A stretch of 64,000 nucleotides of DNA from Flavobacteriales bacterium UBA6693 (lineage in GTDB: Bacteria > Bacteroidota > Bacteroidia > Flavobacteriales > Weeksellaceae), in assembly GCA_002454815.1 (NCBI GenBank), contig DKJL01000006.1, positions 489,255 through 553,254 of the forward strand, read 5' to 3'. Below the pieces are notes generated by a model that was not told where the DNA came from, made no database searches, and was given only the letters and a program-made list of their open reading frames with translations. Made by a program: the position numbers and the translations under genes. Of the stretch, positions 33,446 through 42,391 are shown one piece after another (position 1 is the first letter of the stretch; each line of letters begins with the position of its first letter).

Positions 33446-33970
33446 ATGAAAAAATATTTTATGCTCGCTCTGGTAGGGCTTTTCTCGTTTGGAACTATGG
33501 TTAGTTGTGATGATAGAAATGATGACGTTCTTGTACAGGATAATGATACCTATTCCGTAGTACTGGACATTAATAACGTTGATTTTACAATGGAACCCGG
33601 CAATATGCAGAGCGGTACCATTATCAGAAGTTTTACTCAACCACTGGTAGGGACTGATGTGGTGCTGATATACAGAAAAGCCGGCACTGCGCAGGACGGG
33701 TCGCCCGTGTGGCAATCGATTCCGCGAAGCGTTTATTTCGAGGATAATATCCTTGATTATGACTTTGATTTTTCCAAAAATGACATTCGTATCTATGCCG
33801 ATGGTAATTATAACCTGAGCACAGTACCGGAATATGTAAAGAGCCAAACATTCCGAGTGGTGCTCGTACCTGCCTCGGCGGGTGCCAAAAATGCCAACGT
33901 AGATTATACCGATTACCAAAGCGTTATTAAGTTTTATAAAATAAATGACAGCAAAGTCAAGACTTTATAA
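33446..33970 (+). CDS. Hypothetical lipoprotein
   Basis: A 174-residue lipoprotein with lipobox TMVSC near residue 21. The mature part alternates beta strands (SVVLDINNVDF, GTDVVLIYRKAG, QTFRVVLVPASA) and has the element VWQSIPRSVYFED. Similar small lipoproteins are common in Weeksellaceae; no function is known. It is a single gene, divergent from the GH3 gene and ended by a terminator. Confidence 0.8.
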   Translation: MKKYFMLALVGLFSFGTMVSCDDRNDDVLVQDNDTYSVVLDINNVDFTMEPGNMQSGTIIRSFTQPLVGTDVVLIYRKAGTAQDGSPVWQSIPRSVYFEDNILDYDFDFSKNDIRIYADGNYNLSTVPEYVKSQTFRVVLVPASAGAKNANVDYTDYQSVIKFYKINDSKVKTL

Positions 33971-33990
33971 TTTTAGTAAAAAAAAAAATG

Positions 33991-34016
33991 AAGCCACTGC
34001 ACGCGCGGTGGTTTTT
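33991..34016 (+). terminator. Terminator of the lipoprotein gene
   Basis: AAGCCACTGC (33991-34000) pairs with GCGGTGGTTT (34005-34014) around ACGC, with wobble pairs, followed by T residues. Confidence 0.8.
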
Positions 34017-34109
34017 CGTTTAGGTAAAGAGTGTTTTTTCTGTATTTTCGCACCTATAGCTATTTTACTAACTTTATCGTCGAAAAATTAACAACGAAAA
34101 CCACACAGC

Positions 34110-34817
34110 ATGAGTGTACATATTGCAGCACAGAAAGGAGATATCGCAAAAACAGTTTTGATGCCGGGTGATCCCCTGCGCGCCAAATATATCGCCGACC
34201 ACTTTTTGGAAGAGGTAAAACTGGTGAGCAAAACCCGTAATATTTTCTATTTCACCGGGATTTATAAAGGCAAAGAGGTCTCTGTAGGCGCCAGCGGGAT
34301 GGGCATTCCCAGCATCGGCATTTATTCGTATGAACTATACACACAGTACGATGTAGAAACCATTATCCGCATTGGTACTTGCGGTGCCTATTCTACCGAC
34401 ATCAATATTTTTGATGTTTTAAATGTTGAATATGCTGCCAGTGAATCTACTTATGCTAAGTTCGCGTGGGATATCGACGGCGACCGTTTGGCGAGCCAGG
34501 GCAGCATCTTTCAATCATTAAATGAAACCGCCAAAGGACTTGATGTTAATCTGAAACCTACGACCGTACACACCAGCGATATTTTTTACCGAAAAGATCA
34601 GGAGTTGCCGGCAGTTGCAGCGAAATATCAATGCAGCGCCGTAGAAATGGAAGCTTTTGCGTTGTTTGCCAACGCTCAATATTTGGGTAAAAATGCCGCG
34701 ACGTTGCTTACCGTTTCCGATGTAATCCCGACAGGCGCGGCCATCTCCGCCGACGAACGCGAAAGAGCTTTGAAACCGATGATCGAACTAGCACTGGAAA
34801 CCTCGCTTGTACTGTAA
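34110..34817 (+). CDS. deoD: Purine nucleoside phosphorylase, DeoD type
   Basis: A hexameric-type purine nucleoside phosphorylase of 235 residues that cleaves purine (deoxy)nucleosides with phosphate for salvage. The phosphate-binding VLMPGDPLRAKYIADHFLEE is near residue 16, GASGMGIPSIGIYSYEL is near residue 63, and the nucleoside-site VEMEAFALFANAQYLGK is near residue 179. The aspartate in LTVSDVI is the expected acid. A TATTTTCG box near 34041 may be the promoter. A strong bidirectional terminator separates it from ribA. Confidence 0.96.
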   Translation: MSVHIAAQKGDIAKTVLMPGDPLRAKYIADHFLEEVKLVSKTRNIFYFTGIYKGKEVSVGASGMGIPSIGIYSYELYTQYDVETIIRIGTCGAYSTDINIFDVLNVEYAASESTYAKFAWDIDGDRLASQGSIFQSLNETAKGLDVNLKPTTVHTSDIFYRKDQELPAVAAKYQCSAVEMEAFALFANAQYLGKNAATLLTVSDVIPTGAAISADERERALKPMIELALETSLVL

Positions 34818-34827
34818 CTTTAAAAAA

Positions 34828-34859
34828 AATAAAACCTCGCTGATCAGTGAGGTTTTATT
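34828..34859. terminator. Bidirectional terminator between deoD and ribA
   Basis: AATAAAACCTC (34828-34838) and GAGGTTTTATT (34849-34859) are perfectly complementary, with an inner CTGATCAG palindrome. A and T tracts lie on both sides. Confidence 0.9.
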
Positions 34860-34877
34860 CGAAGTAAAATTTTATTC

Positions 34878-35477
34878 TTAAAGATTTCCTTCGTCATCCA
34901 AAAGATGGCCAAAATAATCTTTTTTCACTTTCAGATAGCCGGCGCTTTCTACCGTCGAATGTATTTGGAGCGGAATTCTTTTATTAAGTATAATATTGCT
35001 ATCCGTCACAAATTTCATTTTCTGCGGATTGTTGGTCAAAAGATTGATTGAGGGAATCTTCAAAATATTCAGCATTTCAATAGCGGTATCAAAGTTGCGG
35101 TCATCTGCCGGCAAGCCAAGCTGAAGATTTGCTTCCACTGTGTCGAAACCCTGTTCCTGTAAGGCATACGCTTTCAGCTTGTTGATGATTCCAATATTCC
35201 TTCCTTCCTGGCGTAAGTAAATAATTAATCCTCCGTGCTCAGAAATATATTGCATAGCCGCACTGAGTTGCTGTCCGCATTCGCATTTTTTTGAATGGAA
35301 TACTTCTCCGGTAATGCATTCGGAATGAAAGCGCACATTCACCGGCTTGGTAAAATCGGTATTCTTTGCAACGATCGCCAGGTGAGGCATCCAGTCGCTC
35401 TCCTGTTCGGCGAAGGCAATCATCCGAAATTCCCCGTATTCAGTAGGAACGTTGGATTCGGCTTGAATTTTCAGCAT
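34878..35477 (-). CDS. ribA: GTP cyclohydrolase II
   Basis: This enzyme opens GTP in the first step of riboflavin synthesis. It has 199 residues, a stand-alone RibA without the DHBP synthase domain. The zinc motif is VRFHSECITGEVFHSKKCEC, with three cysteines, followed by GQQL. The conserved YLRQEGRNIGIINKLKAYAL lies near residue 86 and LTNNPQKM near 147. It is expressed together with, or just after, the lipoprotein and DUF4254 genes on the same strand. Confidence 0.95.
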   Translation of the reverse strand: MLKIQAESNVPTEYGEFRMIAFAEQESDWMPHLAIVAKNTDFTKPVNVRFHSECITGEVFHSKKCECGQQLSAAMQYISEHGGLIIYLRQEGRNIGIINKLKAYALQEQGFDTVEANLQLGLPADDRNFDTAIEMLNILKIPSINLLTNNPQKMKFVTDSNIILNKRIPLQIHSTVESAGYLKVKKDYFGHLLDDEGNL

Positions 35478-35485
35478 GGAAATTA

Positions 35486-35956
35486 TTAGTTATTAGGAGC
35501 AGCCTGCAAGGAATCTTTTACGATGCTGCTGTCGAGAAAGGTCATATTGGTTTTTATGCGGACGAGATAGCGGTTGAGCACTTGATCATCTTCCGGCTTC
35601 AGATATTTTCTAAGTTTCTGCAGTTTTTTATAAGAGCGTTCGAAATTGCGCTGGGCCACGTCGAGGCCGTTAATGTTATAGGAGTGCATGGCGCCGATGT
35701 AATCTTTGAGATGATACTTCAGCTGCGCGACTTCGGCATTCACTGCATCGTTACGAAATTTTGGAAATGTCGCGATAAGGTTCGTGATTTCCGAGGAATA
35801 TAACGTAAGGTTTTTCCGTTCACCGTAGCCAAAACTTCTGTATTCGACCATCGGCTCGTTCCCGGAATTTGCCAGCGGCGAAAGGTTCATTTTCTCTGCA
35901 GAACATGACAGGAGCAGAATCGCGGTTGCGATATACTGAAACGTCGGTTTAATCAT
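35486..35956 (-). CDS. Hypothetical lipoprotein
   Basis: A 156-residue lipoprotein with lipobox LLLSC near residue 18. The mature part is helical and charged (AEVAQLKYHLKDYIGAMHSY, FERSYKKLQKLRKYLKPEDD), resembling a four-helix bundle. No family is recognised. Its ATG overlaps the DUF4254 stop by 4 bp and it ends 9 nt before ribA starts, so the three genes form one unit. Confidence 0.78.
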   Translation of the reverse strand: MIKPTFQYIATAILLLSCSAEKMNLSPLANSGNEPMVEYRSFGYGERKNLTLYSSEITNLIATFPKFRNDAVNAEVAQLKYHLKDYIGAMHSYNINGLDVAQRNFERSYKKLQKLRKYLKPEDDQVLNRYLVRIKTNMTFLDSSIVKDSLQAAPNN

Positions 35957-36564
35957 TTTTCCGATTTTTGATATAGGATCGGGTTAAGAGTTTCATCATT
36001 ATACATCTTCATCTGTTTATACACTTTCATCTTAACGCTGCCGTTCTCTATATCAAAAAGCAAATTGTCGATTGCCCTGGTAAGGTCTTCGTGTTGTTCC
36101 CGGAGTACTGCCAGCTTTGCTCTGCAGTTTTGTCTGTGCTCCTGGTTTGCCGTCTCGCGGTTTGCTTCCAGGTTCATGTGATATATCTTCAGCGCAAGTA
36201 TCGAAAGACGGTCTACGGCCCAGGCCGGAGTTTCCGTATTAATCTTTGCATCGCTGTTTGGGGTAATATCTTGGTATTTGTTTAGAAACCAACCATCGAT
36301 ATACTCCACCAAGTCAGTGCGTTTCTGATTGGAGGAGTCAATGGTTCTTTTTAGCAATAAGGCCTCAGCGGGATTGATGTTTTCGTCACGAATAATATCT
36401 TCTAAATGCCATTGAACGGTGTCGATCCAATTCTTTCCATACAAAAGATGTTCCAAACTGCCACTCGGGTAGGGATTGCTGATTTCCTGGTCGACGTTAT
36501 CATGAATATGATAATCGGCGATAGCCTGGTTAAAAATCTTCCAGGCAGTTTCGCTAAACTTCAT
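35953..36564 (-). CDS. DUF4254 protein
   Basis: A 203-residue cytoplasmic, all-helical protein of the DUF4254 family, recognised by HLLYGKNWIDTVQWHLEDII near residue 41 and DSSNQKRTDLVEYIDGWFL near residue 72. Its function is unknown. In Bacteroidota it often sits beside genes for glycosyltransferases or envelope functions; here the neighbours are tatA upstream and a lipoprotein downstream. The ATG at 36564 is chosen because the family starts there; the longer frame has no other support. Confidence 0.85.
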   Translation of the reverse strand: MKFSETAWKIFNQAIADYHIHDNVDQEISNPYPSGSLEHLLYGKNWIDTVQWHLEDIIRDENINPAEALLLKRTIDSSNQKRTDLVEYIDGWFLNKYQDITPNSDAKINTETPAWAVDRLSILALKIYHMNLEANRETANQEHRQNCRAKLAVLREQHEDLTRAIDNLLFDIENGSVKMKVYKQMKMYNDETLNPILYQKSEK

Positions 36565-36574
36565 TCCGCTGTTG

Positions 36575-36778
36575 TTAAGGAGTCGTACTGTTGTTATTTG
36601 GAGTTTCACCCGGCTTCTTGTGCTCATCTTCTTTCACAGCATCTTTAAATTCTTTGATGCCGGAACCTAAGCCACGCATCATTTCCGGTATTTTCCGTCC
36701 ACCGAAAAAGATGAGAATAATCAGGGCAACGATGAGTAAGTGTTGCCAAGAAAGGGCCAGTATTGATAATGTAATCAT
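36575..36778 (-). CDS. tatA: Sec-independent translocase protein TatA
   Basis: A 67-residue TatA/TatE-type protein with a short N-terminal membrane helix (WQHLLIVALIILIFFGGRKI), the conserved FGGRKIPEMMRGLGSGIKEF amphipathic helix and a polar Pro/Asn-rich tail. It forms the protein-conducting assembly of the twin-arginine pathway. The tatC gene is not in this window. The start is ATG 36778. It is followed at 10 nt by DUF4254 on the same strand. Confidence 0.92.
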   Translation of the reverse strand: MITLSILALSWQHLLIVALIILIFFGGRKIPEMMRGLGSGIKEFKDAVKEDEHKKPGETPNNNSTTP

Positions 36779-36811
36779 CTGCGATATTTTGTACAAAGTT
36801 ATATTAATTAT

Positions 36812-38395
36812 TTAATTTACCCAACCTAGCGGATCCACCGGTTGGCTGCCGTTCCAGATCTGGAAATCAAGCGTGTAGCTGCCATCGAAATCCGCGCCTA
36901 CAGTACCTACCGTGCTTCCTGCAGAAATCTGACTGTTAGCCGCCACGGCCGTGGAAGCGAGGTTGGCGTAGATAGTGAAGTAGTCGCCATGTTTTACGAT
37001 CACGGTTTTAGATCCGTCTGCCGAGGCTACCACGCGGGAAACGGTACCGGGCGCGACGCACTTCGCTACCGTCCCTTTCTTCACCGCAATTTTTATTCCG
37101 TTGTTTTCTTCCACAATATTTTTGAAAACAGGATGCGGCTGGCGTCCAAAACGATGGGTGATGGTGCCGTAAGCGGGCATTCCCATCTTGCCGCGGTTGC
37201 TGGCAAAATTGCTGCTTACCGCCGACGAGATGCCATAGTTGGTCATCACTTTGCTTTCGGCTGCTTTTTTCTCGTCGTCATTCTTCTTGGCCATCGATGC
37301 TTCTGCGGCGCGTGCCGTAGCAGCTTTATCAGCTGCTGCCTTTGCGTTTGCGGCGGCCTGTGCGGCATCTTTTGCGGCGGCTGCACGCCGTGCTTCTGCG
37401 CGTTCGGCATCTGCGGCGCGGCGGGTATCTTCACTTTTTTTCGCATCTGCCGCCGCGGCCACACGCGCACGTTCTGCTTCTTCGGAAGCTTTGCGATCAG
37501 CGATCTCTTTTAATCTTCGCGCTTCATCATCAGCTTTTTTCTTCTCGAGCGCAAGGGCTTCCAGACGCGCTTTGTTTTCCGCTTCGATACGTGCTTTTTC
37601 CCGCTCCGCAGCAATTTTTGCTAAACGTATTTTTTCCGCTTCTTCTTTTTTCCGCTGTTCTTCGCGTGCTTTTGCAAGGCGAATTTCTTCAGCGATAATC
37701 GAGCGGATCTGCCCTTCGAGTTGCTTGGATTCTGTTTGTTTTTGCTTGAGTTCAGCGGTAAGCTGTGCCTCATTTTTCTTAAATTCTTCCAATAGACCTT
37801 GCTTTAATTTCCGCTCCGCAGCGATAGTCACCAGGTCTTTTTGCTGATTAGAAAGCAAGGTTTCTTTATTCTTAACCGACTGTTTTTTTAATGCAATATT
37901 TTGCTGTAAAACTTTGGCCGCGTCAGAAATTTCTGCCGCTTTTTTATCCTGATAATCCGAATAATCTTTAAGATACTGCACGCGACGCAGCGCTTCGCCA
38001 AGATTTTTTGAAGACAGAATAAAGGTTACGCGATTTTGTACGCCTTTGTTTTTGTATGCTTTTACGAGAACTTCAGCATAGTTTTTCCGCAGCACAGCAA
38101 GTTCCCGGTTTTGTCGGTTGATCTCGAGTTGGCGCAGATAAATTTCATCCTCAATGAGACGCTTTTCTTTTTGCGTATTGGTATAAACTTTTTCACGAAG
38201 CTGAATTTTTTTTTCTACTTCATTTAAATAAGATACCGAAAGCTTTGACTGTTGTTGGGTTTTAGCCAGATTGGAATTAATGGCTGCGATCTGTTTTTTA
38301 AGATCGGCATTCTGCTTCTGCAATTGCTCTTTCTTCTGAGCCGGCAGGAATCCGACGAAAAAAATGCCCAGGATAAAGCTTAATCTTCTAATCAT
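36812..38395 (-). CDS. EnvC-like murein hydrolase activator with degenerate LytM domain
   Basis: A 527-residue periplasmic protein with a signal peptide (ending FLPAQ). A long coiled coil covers about residues 20-235, followed by an Ala/Lys/Arg/Glu-rich stretch to about 385 and a LytM/M23 domain from about residue 410 (YGTITHRFGRQPHPVFKNIV) to the end. Active M23 enzymes carry H-x3-D and HxH zinc ligands. Here the segment reads NNGIKIAV where GIDI is expected, and LDFQIW where LHFEIW is expected, so zinc binding is lost. That matches EnvC/NlpD-type activators of amidases in cell division. It overlaps the DUF4292 gene by 4 bp. Confidence 0.88.
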   Translation of the reverse strand: MIRRLSFILGIFFVGFLPAQKKEQLQKQNADLKKQIAAINSNLAKTQQQSKLSVSYLNEVEKKIQLREKVYTNTQKEKRLIEDEIYLRQLEINRQNRELAVLRKNYAEVLVKAYKNKGVQNRVTFILSSKNLGEALRRVQYLKDYSDYQDKKAAEISDAAKVLQQNIALKKQSVKNKETLLSNQQKDLVTIAAERKLKQGLLEEFKKNEAQLTAELKQKQTESKQLEGQIRSIIAEEIRLAKAREEQRKKEEAEKIRLAKIAAEREKARIEAENKARLEALALEKKKADDEARRLKEIADRKASEEAERARVAAAADAKKSEDTRRAADAERAEARRAAAAKDAAQAAANAKAAADKAATARAAEASMAKKNDDEKKAAESKVMTNYGISSAVSSNFASNRGKMGMPAYGTITHRFGRQPHPVFKNIVEENNGIKIAVKKGTVAKCVAPGTVSRVVASADGSKTVIVKHGDYFTIYANLASTAVAANSQISAGSTVGTVGADFDGSYTLDFQIWNGSQPVDPLGWVN

Positions 38396-39186
38396 TTGAT
38401 CTCTGTTTTCGTATAATTGGCCGGAACCTGATACGGGGTCTGCATGGCAGCCGCGTCAAATTTCGTGTTTTCAATTAAAATTTGGCTGTCCTTTTTACCT
38501 TTTATCACCATTTTTACCATTCGCGGCAATTGAATGTTTTCGAACGATTCCCAGTTACTATAAGTGATTTCCAAATAATCCCGCGCCTGTACTTGCTGCA
38601 GTGCCACTTTGGTGAGGTGCAGCTCTGCGTCATAATCGAGTACCGCCGAATATTCAGTCGTAACGCCATCGGTTACGAAGCGTAGGTTTTTCTGGCTTTT
38701 CAGCTGATAACCCTGCGCATTCTGTATTACAGCAAAATCTTTCGTATTCACCGGAATGAACGTTTTACCCAACAGTAAATCCTGAAACGCACTATAATCG
38801 ATAAAGTTAACGTTCAGCAATTTATTTAAATAAGTAAAATCGGACTCGATATAGGTTTTATTCCATTTCTCGTAGCCTTTAATACCATCCTGAGTAGCGA
38901 TCCCGCGGCCTACGTTAAGAAAGATAGCAACCAGATTAATCCATATTTTCCGGTCTTTTTCCAAATAAATAGTGGCGTCCAGCGGCGGAATATAATTTCC
39001 GGTTTCCGCCGTTATGCGCGAATTAATCTTCAGCTGGCGAAAGTCGGTTTTCTGATTAATTTTGTTAAAAAAGGCAGCGTCAGAAACCGTTGCTGCGGTT
39101 GTACTGATGGGCGCGTCCGTCACCGGCTTAGTTTTACACGAAGACAGAGCAAGCAGAGCTGCAAACGGGACGATATATCTTTTCAT
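38392..39186 (-). CDS. DUF4292 lipoprotein
   Basis: A 264-residue lipoprotein with lipobox LALSSC near residue 17. The rest resembles the LolA/LolB-like half-barrel of DUF4292, with INSRITAETGNYIPPLDATI, KIWINLVAIFLNVGRGI and LRFVTDGVTTEYSAVLDYD. It may bind lipid or lipoprotein at the outer membrane; this is inference from the fold family. Its stop overlaps the start of the EnvC-like gene by 4 bp, so the two are co-translated. Confidence 0.85.
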   Translation of the reverse strand: MKRYIVPFAALLALSSCKTKPVTDAPISTTAATVSDAAFFNKINQKTDFRQLKINSRITAETGNYIPPLDATIYLEKDRKIWINLVAIFLNVGRGIATQDGIKGYEKWNKTYIESDFTYLNKLLNVNFIDYSAFQDLLLGKTFIPVNTKDFAVIQNAQGYQLKSQKNLRFVTDGVTTEYSAVLDYDAELHLTKVALQQVQARDYLEITYSNWESFENIQLPRMVKMVIKGKKDSQILIENTKFDAAAMQTPYQVPANYTKTEIK

Positions 39187-39260
39187 ATTAAAAGTCTGGA
39201 GGTGTAAGTTTTTTATAAACGCTAATTTTCGCCGGATGTTTTGCGCGGGTATTTTTTTGA

Positions 39261-40289
39261 TTAATGAACTTCTCGCTGTGAAAGGAAATCCAACACGGAA
39301 AAATCGCCGAGCGAAATCTCCCGGGCGACACCATAATATTGCGCGGAATTGCCGATCATCGAGTTGCTGAGGTTACCATGATCGATTACAGTATTCTCCT
39401 GAATCAGGGAATTATCGATATTGGAGTTGATGATTTTCGTGTTATTCCCTACAGAAACGTAAGGCCCGATCTTGGAGTTGTAAATCTGCACATTTTCACC
39501 GATAAAGCACGGCGGAATAATCATGCAGTTTTCGATCGTTGCAGAGGCGGGGGGTTGCGCCAGGTTTTCCTGTTCATAGCCCAGGACTTTTCCGTTTGTT
39601 TCTACGGTTGCGTTCTTATTTCCGCAGTCCATCCAGTCGTCCACTTTTCCGAGTGAAAATTTTGCACCTTTTTGGCGCAGATTCTCCAGTGCTGTAGTGA
39701 GTTGATACTCACCGCCTTGTCGGATATCATGATCCATGATATAATTAATTTCGCTCATCAGCTTCTCGGCAGAATTAAAATAATAGATTCCGATAATGGC
39801 CAGGTCTGAAACGAAAGTCTCCGGTTTTTCCACAAAATCGGTAATGAATCCGTATTCGTCCAGTTTCACAACCCCGAAAGCTGAAGGATCTTCTACCTTT
39901 TTTACCCAAATTACGCCGTCCGAATTGGTATCAAGTACAAAATCTGCCTTAAAAAGAGTGTCCGCAAAAGCCACCACCACATTTCCCTGCATTGATGCTT
40001 CTGCACATTTGATGGCGTGTGCCGTGCCGAGCGGTTCGTCTTGTGTATAGATGCTGCCTTTTGCACCCAGGCTTTCTGCAATCTGCACAAGCGATTCTTC
40101 TACTTCTGCTCCAAAATCACCGATGATGAAGGCGATTTCGTCAATCTTTTCGCCGGCAACTTTGGCGATATCTTCTACCAAACGCTGCACGATGGGTTTT
40201 CCTGCAATCGGGATTAAGGGTTTCGGAACGGTGAGCGTATGAGGACGAAGTCGGGAGCCGCGGCCGGCCATAGGTACAATGATTTTCAT
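39261..40289 (-). CDS. Sugar-phosphate nucleotidyltransferase
   Basis: A 342-residue enzyme that would couple a sugar-1-phosphate to a nucleotide. The N-terminal signature IVPMAGRGSRLRPHTLTVPK is followed by PLIPIAGKPIVQRL, and the metal-binding VVVAFADTLFKADFV lies near residue 104. The C-terminal third is a left-handed beta-helix (IYNSKIGPYVSVGNN, IINSNIDNSLIQENT, VIDHGNLSNSMIGNS). The product sugar cannot be told. It lies downstream of dut and the flippase on the same strand, which suggests a polysaccharide role. Confidence 0.88.
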   Translation of the reverse strand: MKIIVPMAGRGSRLRPHTLTVPKPLIPIAGKPIVQRLVEDIAKVAGEKIDEIAFIIGDFGAEVEESLVQIAESLGAKGSIYTQDEPLGTAHAIKCAEASMQGNVVVAFADTLFKADFVLDTNSDGVIWVKKVEDPSAFGVVKLDEYGFITDFVEKPETFVSDLAIIGIYYFNSAEKLMSEINYIMDHDIRQGGEYQLTTALENLRQKGAKFSLGKVDDWMDCGNKNATVETNGKVLGYEQENLAQPPASATIENCMIIPPCFIGENVQIYNSKIGPYVSVGNNTKIINSNIDNSLIQENTVIDHGNLSNSMIGNSAQYYGVAREISLGDFSVLDFLSQREVH

Positions 40290-40356
40290 GGGAATTTATA
40301 TTTTTATCGGTTTCCGTCGACTGAGGTAGAGCTTCCGATAGTAAGTTAAATGTGTA

Positions 40357-40788
40357 TTAAGATTTTGTGCTGCCGAACCCTCCGGCGCCACGCAATGTTT
40401 CGTTAAGTGCATCAGTGAGTTGCCATTGGGCTTTCTCGTGCCGGGCAATAATCATCTGTGCGATACGGTCACCATTGTTGATGGTGAAATCTTTAGCGGA
40501 CAAATTTACGAGAATTACGCCTACTTCGCCGCGATAATCGGCATCGATCGTCCCGGGTGAATTCAGTACGGTAATCCCGTTTTTTATGGCAAGTCCGCTG
40601 CGTGGCCGTACCTGCGCTTCATAATCTTCGGGAAGTTCGAGGTACAGACCGGTTGGAATCAGTTTGCGTTCAAGGGGTTTCAGCGTGACGGACTCTGGTA
40701 CAAAAGCATGCAGGTCCATGCCGGCAGATTGTGGAGTTTGGTATTGCGGCAGGGGGTGCGGAGATTTATTGATGATGTTAATCTTCAT
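40357..40788 (-). CDS. dut: dUTP diphosphatase
   Basis: A homotrimeric dUTPase of 143 residues that turns dUTP into dUMP. All five motifs are visible: SAGMDLHAF, VRPRSGLAIKNG, PGTIDADYRGEVGVILVN, GDRIAQMII and the C-terminal GAGGFGSTKS. The start ATG 40788 is used; an upstream TTG frame overlaps the flippase. The two genes are only about one base apart on the same strand. Confidence 0.97.
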   Translation of the reverse strand: MKINIINKSPHPLPQYQTPQSAGMDLHAFVPESVTLKPLERKLIPTGLYLELPEDYEAQVRPRSGLAIKNGITVLNSPGTIDADYRGEVGVILVNLSAKDFTINNGDRIAQMIIARHEKAQWQLTDALNETLRGAGGFGSTKS

Positions 40789-40789
40789 G

Positions 40790-42241
40790 TCAGTTTTTTC
40801 GTAGTCGTTGTAAAGTATCTCGTTCAAAATATAAAACGAGCGCTAAAAATACAAATAATAATGCGTTGCCAATAATTATGCTGCCATCCAACAAATAATA
40901 TGACAGCACAGAGAAGCCAATACTCGTAAGAAGATACAGCAGGATCTTTTTTAAATGATAAGGAACCGGATAGAAATATTGCCCCAGAAAATACGAGACC
41001 GTCATCATGGCCAGATAGCTCAGGAACGTGGCCCACGCCGAAGCCCAATAGCCATACTGCGGAATAAAATAAATATTAGCGAATATGGTAACCGCCGCGC
41101 CTAAAACCGAAATATAAGCACCATAAATTGTTTTGTCCGACAGCTTATACCAAACCGACATATTAAGATAAATACCCAGAAATACCGCAGCAATTAATAC
41201 AATCGGCACAATGGGAACACCAATATTATAAGCCGGGTTTGCCAGGTAAAGTGGACCCAACCAACCAAGATTGGCGCATAAAGCCAACAAGATAATGCAG
41301 TTCACGATTACGAACATATCCATGAGTTTCGCGTAAGAACGCCCCGAGTTTTCATTCTTCGCATGCGAGAAAAAGAAGGGTTCAATGCCTAACAGATAGG
41401 CCTGGCGGAATAGTGTAAGGAAAGTAACAATTTTACAAACGGCGCCATAAATGGCCATCTGTTCGGTGTTGATGCCTTCGGGCAAAAGATATTTTAAAAA
41501 CTGGCGGTCCATCGTTTCATTGGTTACACCAGCTAAACCTGCGATGGTGATCGGCCAAGAGTACGCCATCATTTTTTTCCAGAGAGCACCGTCGAACGCA
41601 TTAAGGCGGACGCTTCTCAGTTCGGGTAATAACAAAATAAAAGTAACGGCGCTCGCCACAAGATTCGCAACGAAAACATAGCCGATTCCAAAATTTTTGT
41701 TATAGCCCAAACCACCAATTCCGGACGATCCAAGTTTCGGTAAAATCACGATGAAAAAAAGTACTAAAACAAAGTTTATGATGCCGTTAATTATTTTAAT
41801 GGTGGCATACCGCTTACTCCGTCCCGCTTTGCGCAGCATCACGAATGGCATCGTCGAAAGCCCGTCCAGTCCCAAAACGAACAGCATCAGGACGAGCAGA
41901 TTAATTTGATCCGGTGTTTTGAAAGCCTCCGCTAAATCCTGACGAAAGATAAAAGAAAACAACATAAACAGCGCGGAAGCACCGATAACACTGAGGGTTG
42001 CCGTAGAAATGAGTTTCTGGGTATTCTGCTCTTTTTCAGCGAATCGGAAGAAAGTGGTCTCCATGCCGTGTGATAAAAGCACGATGATGATTCCGGCAAC
42101 GGAATAGAAATCAATGAAAGGCGCAAGCGCCTGCGGGCCAAAAGCGTTGGTTATGATCGGACTGATGACAAACGGAAATAACCGTATCACGACGGTACTT
42201 AATCCATAAATTGCGGTTTGTCCGAGCAGCTTTTTATACAA
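40790..42241 (-). CDS. Polysaccharide flippase (MATE/Wzx-like)
   Basis: A protein of about 483 residues with roughly 14 membrane helices of the polysaccharide biosynthesis/MurJ-Wzx type. The beginning YKKLLGQTAIYGLSTVVIRL is typical of Bacteroidota members. It probably flips lipid-linked oligosaccharide across the inner membrane. No ATG is found at the conserved start, so TTG at 42241 is proposed. A -7 box TACCTTTG lies at 42266-42259, inside the longer TTG frame, which argues against that longer start. Dut follows directly. Confidence 0.85.
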   Translation of the reverse strand: MYKKLLGQTAIYGLSTVVIRLFPFVISPIITNAFGPQALAPFIDFYSVAGIIIVLLSHGMETTFFRFAEKEQNTQKLISTATLSVIGASALFMLFSFIFRQDLAEAFKTPDQINLLVLMLFVLGLDGLSTMPFVMLRKAGRSKRYATIKIINGIINFVLVLFFIVILPKLGSSGIGGLGYNKNFGIGYVFVANLVASAVTFILLLPELRSVRLNAFDGALWKKMMAYSWPITIAGLAGVTNETMDRQFLKYLLPEGINTEQMAIYGAVCKIVTFLTLFRQAYLLGIEPFFFSHAKNENSGRSYAKLMDMFVIVNCIILLALCANLGWLGPLYLANPAYNIGVPIVPIVLIAAVFLGIYLNMSVWYKLSDKTIYGAYISVLGAAVTIFANIYFIPQYGYWASAWATFLSYLAMMTVSYFLGQYFYPVPYHLKKILLYLLTSIGFSVLSYYLLDGSIIIGNALLFVFLALVLYFERDTLQRLRKN

Positions 42242-42258
42242 CTTTAAATAAATTTCGG

Positions 42259-42266
42259 CAAAGGTA
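42259..42266 (-). promoter_or_regulatory. -7 element for the flippase-dut unit
   Basis: TACCTTTG on the minus strand matches TAnnTTTG and lies about 17 nt before the proposed TTG start. No clear -33 box was found. Confidence 0.45.
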
Positions 42267-42350
42267 AATAAAATCAACAACAGAAATTCCGCGTGTCATC
42301 TGCGGGCACCTCTTGATAAAATCAATTTTTATTTGCAATGATTAAATATT

Positions 42351-42358
42351 TACTTTTG
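42351..42358 (+). promoter_or_regulatory. -7 element for pyrC
   Basis: TACTTTTG lies 33 nt before the pyrC ATG. A TTTG at 42332-42335 is only 15 bp upstream, so spacing is short. Confidence 0.45.
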
Positions 42359-42391
42359 TTGAACACTGGAACTTTAATTTTATCTGATTTA

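Noticed and set aside
37239..37847. Long plus-strand frame with Ala/Ser/Phe repeats
   Set aside because: It is the complement of the Ala/Lys/Arg-rich coiled region of the EnvC-like gene and only reflects that low-complexity sequence.
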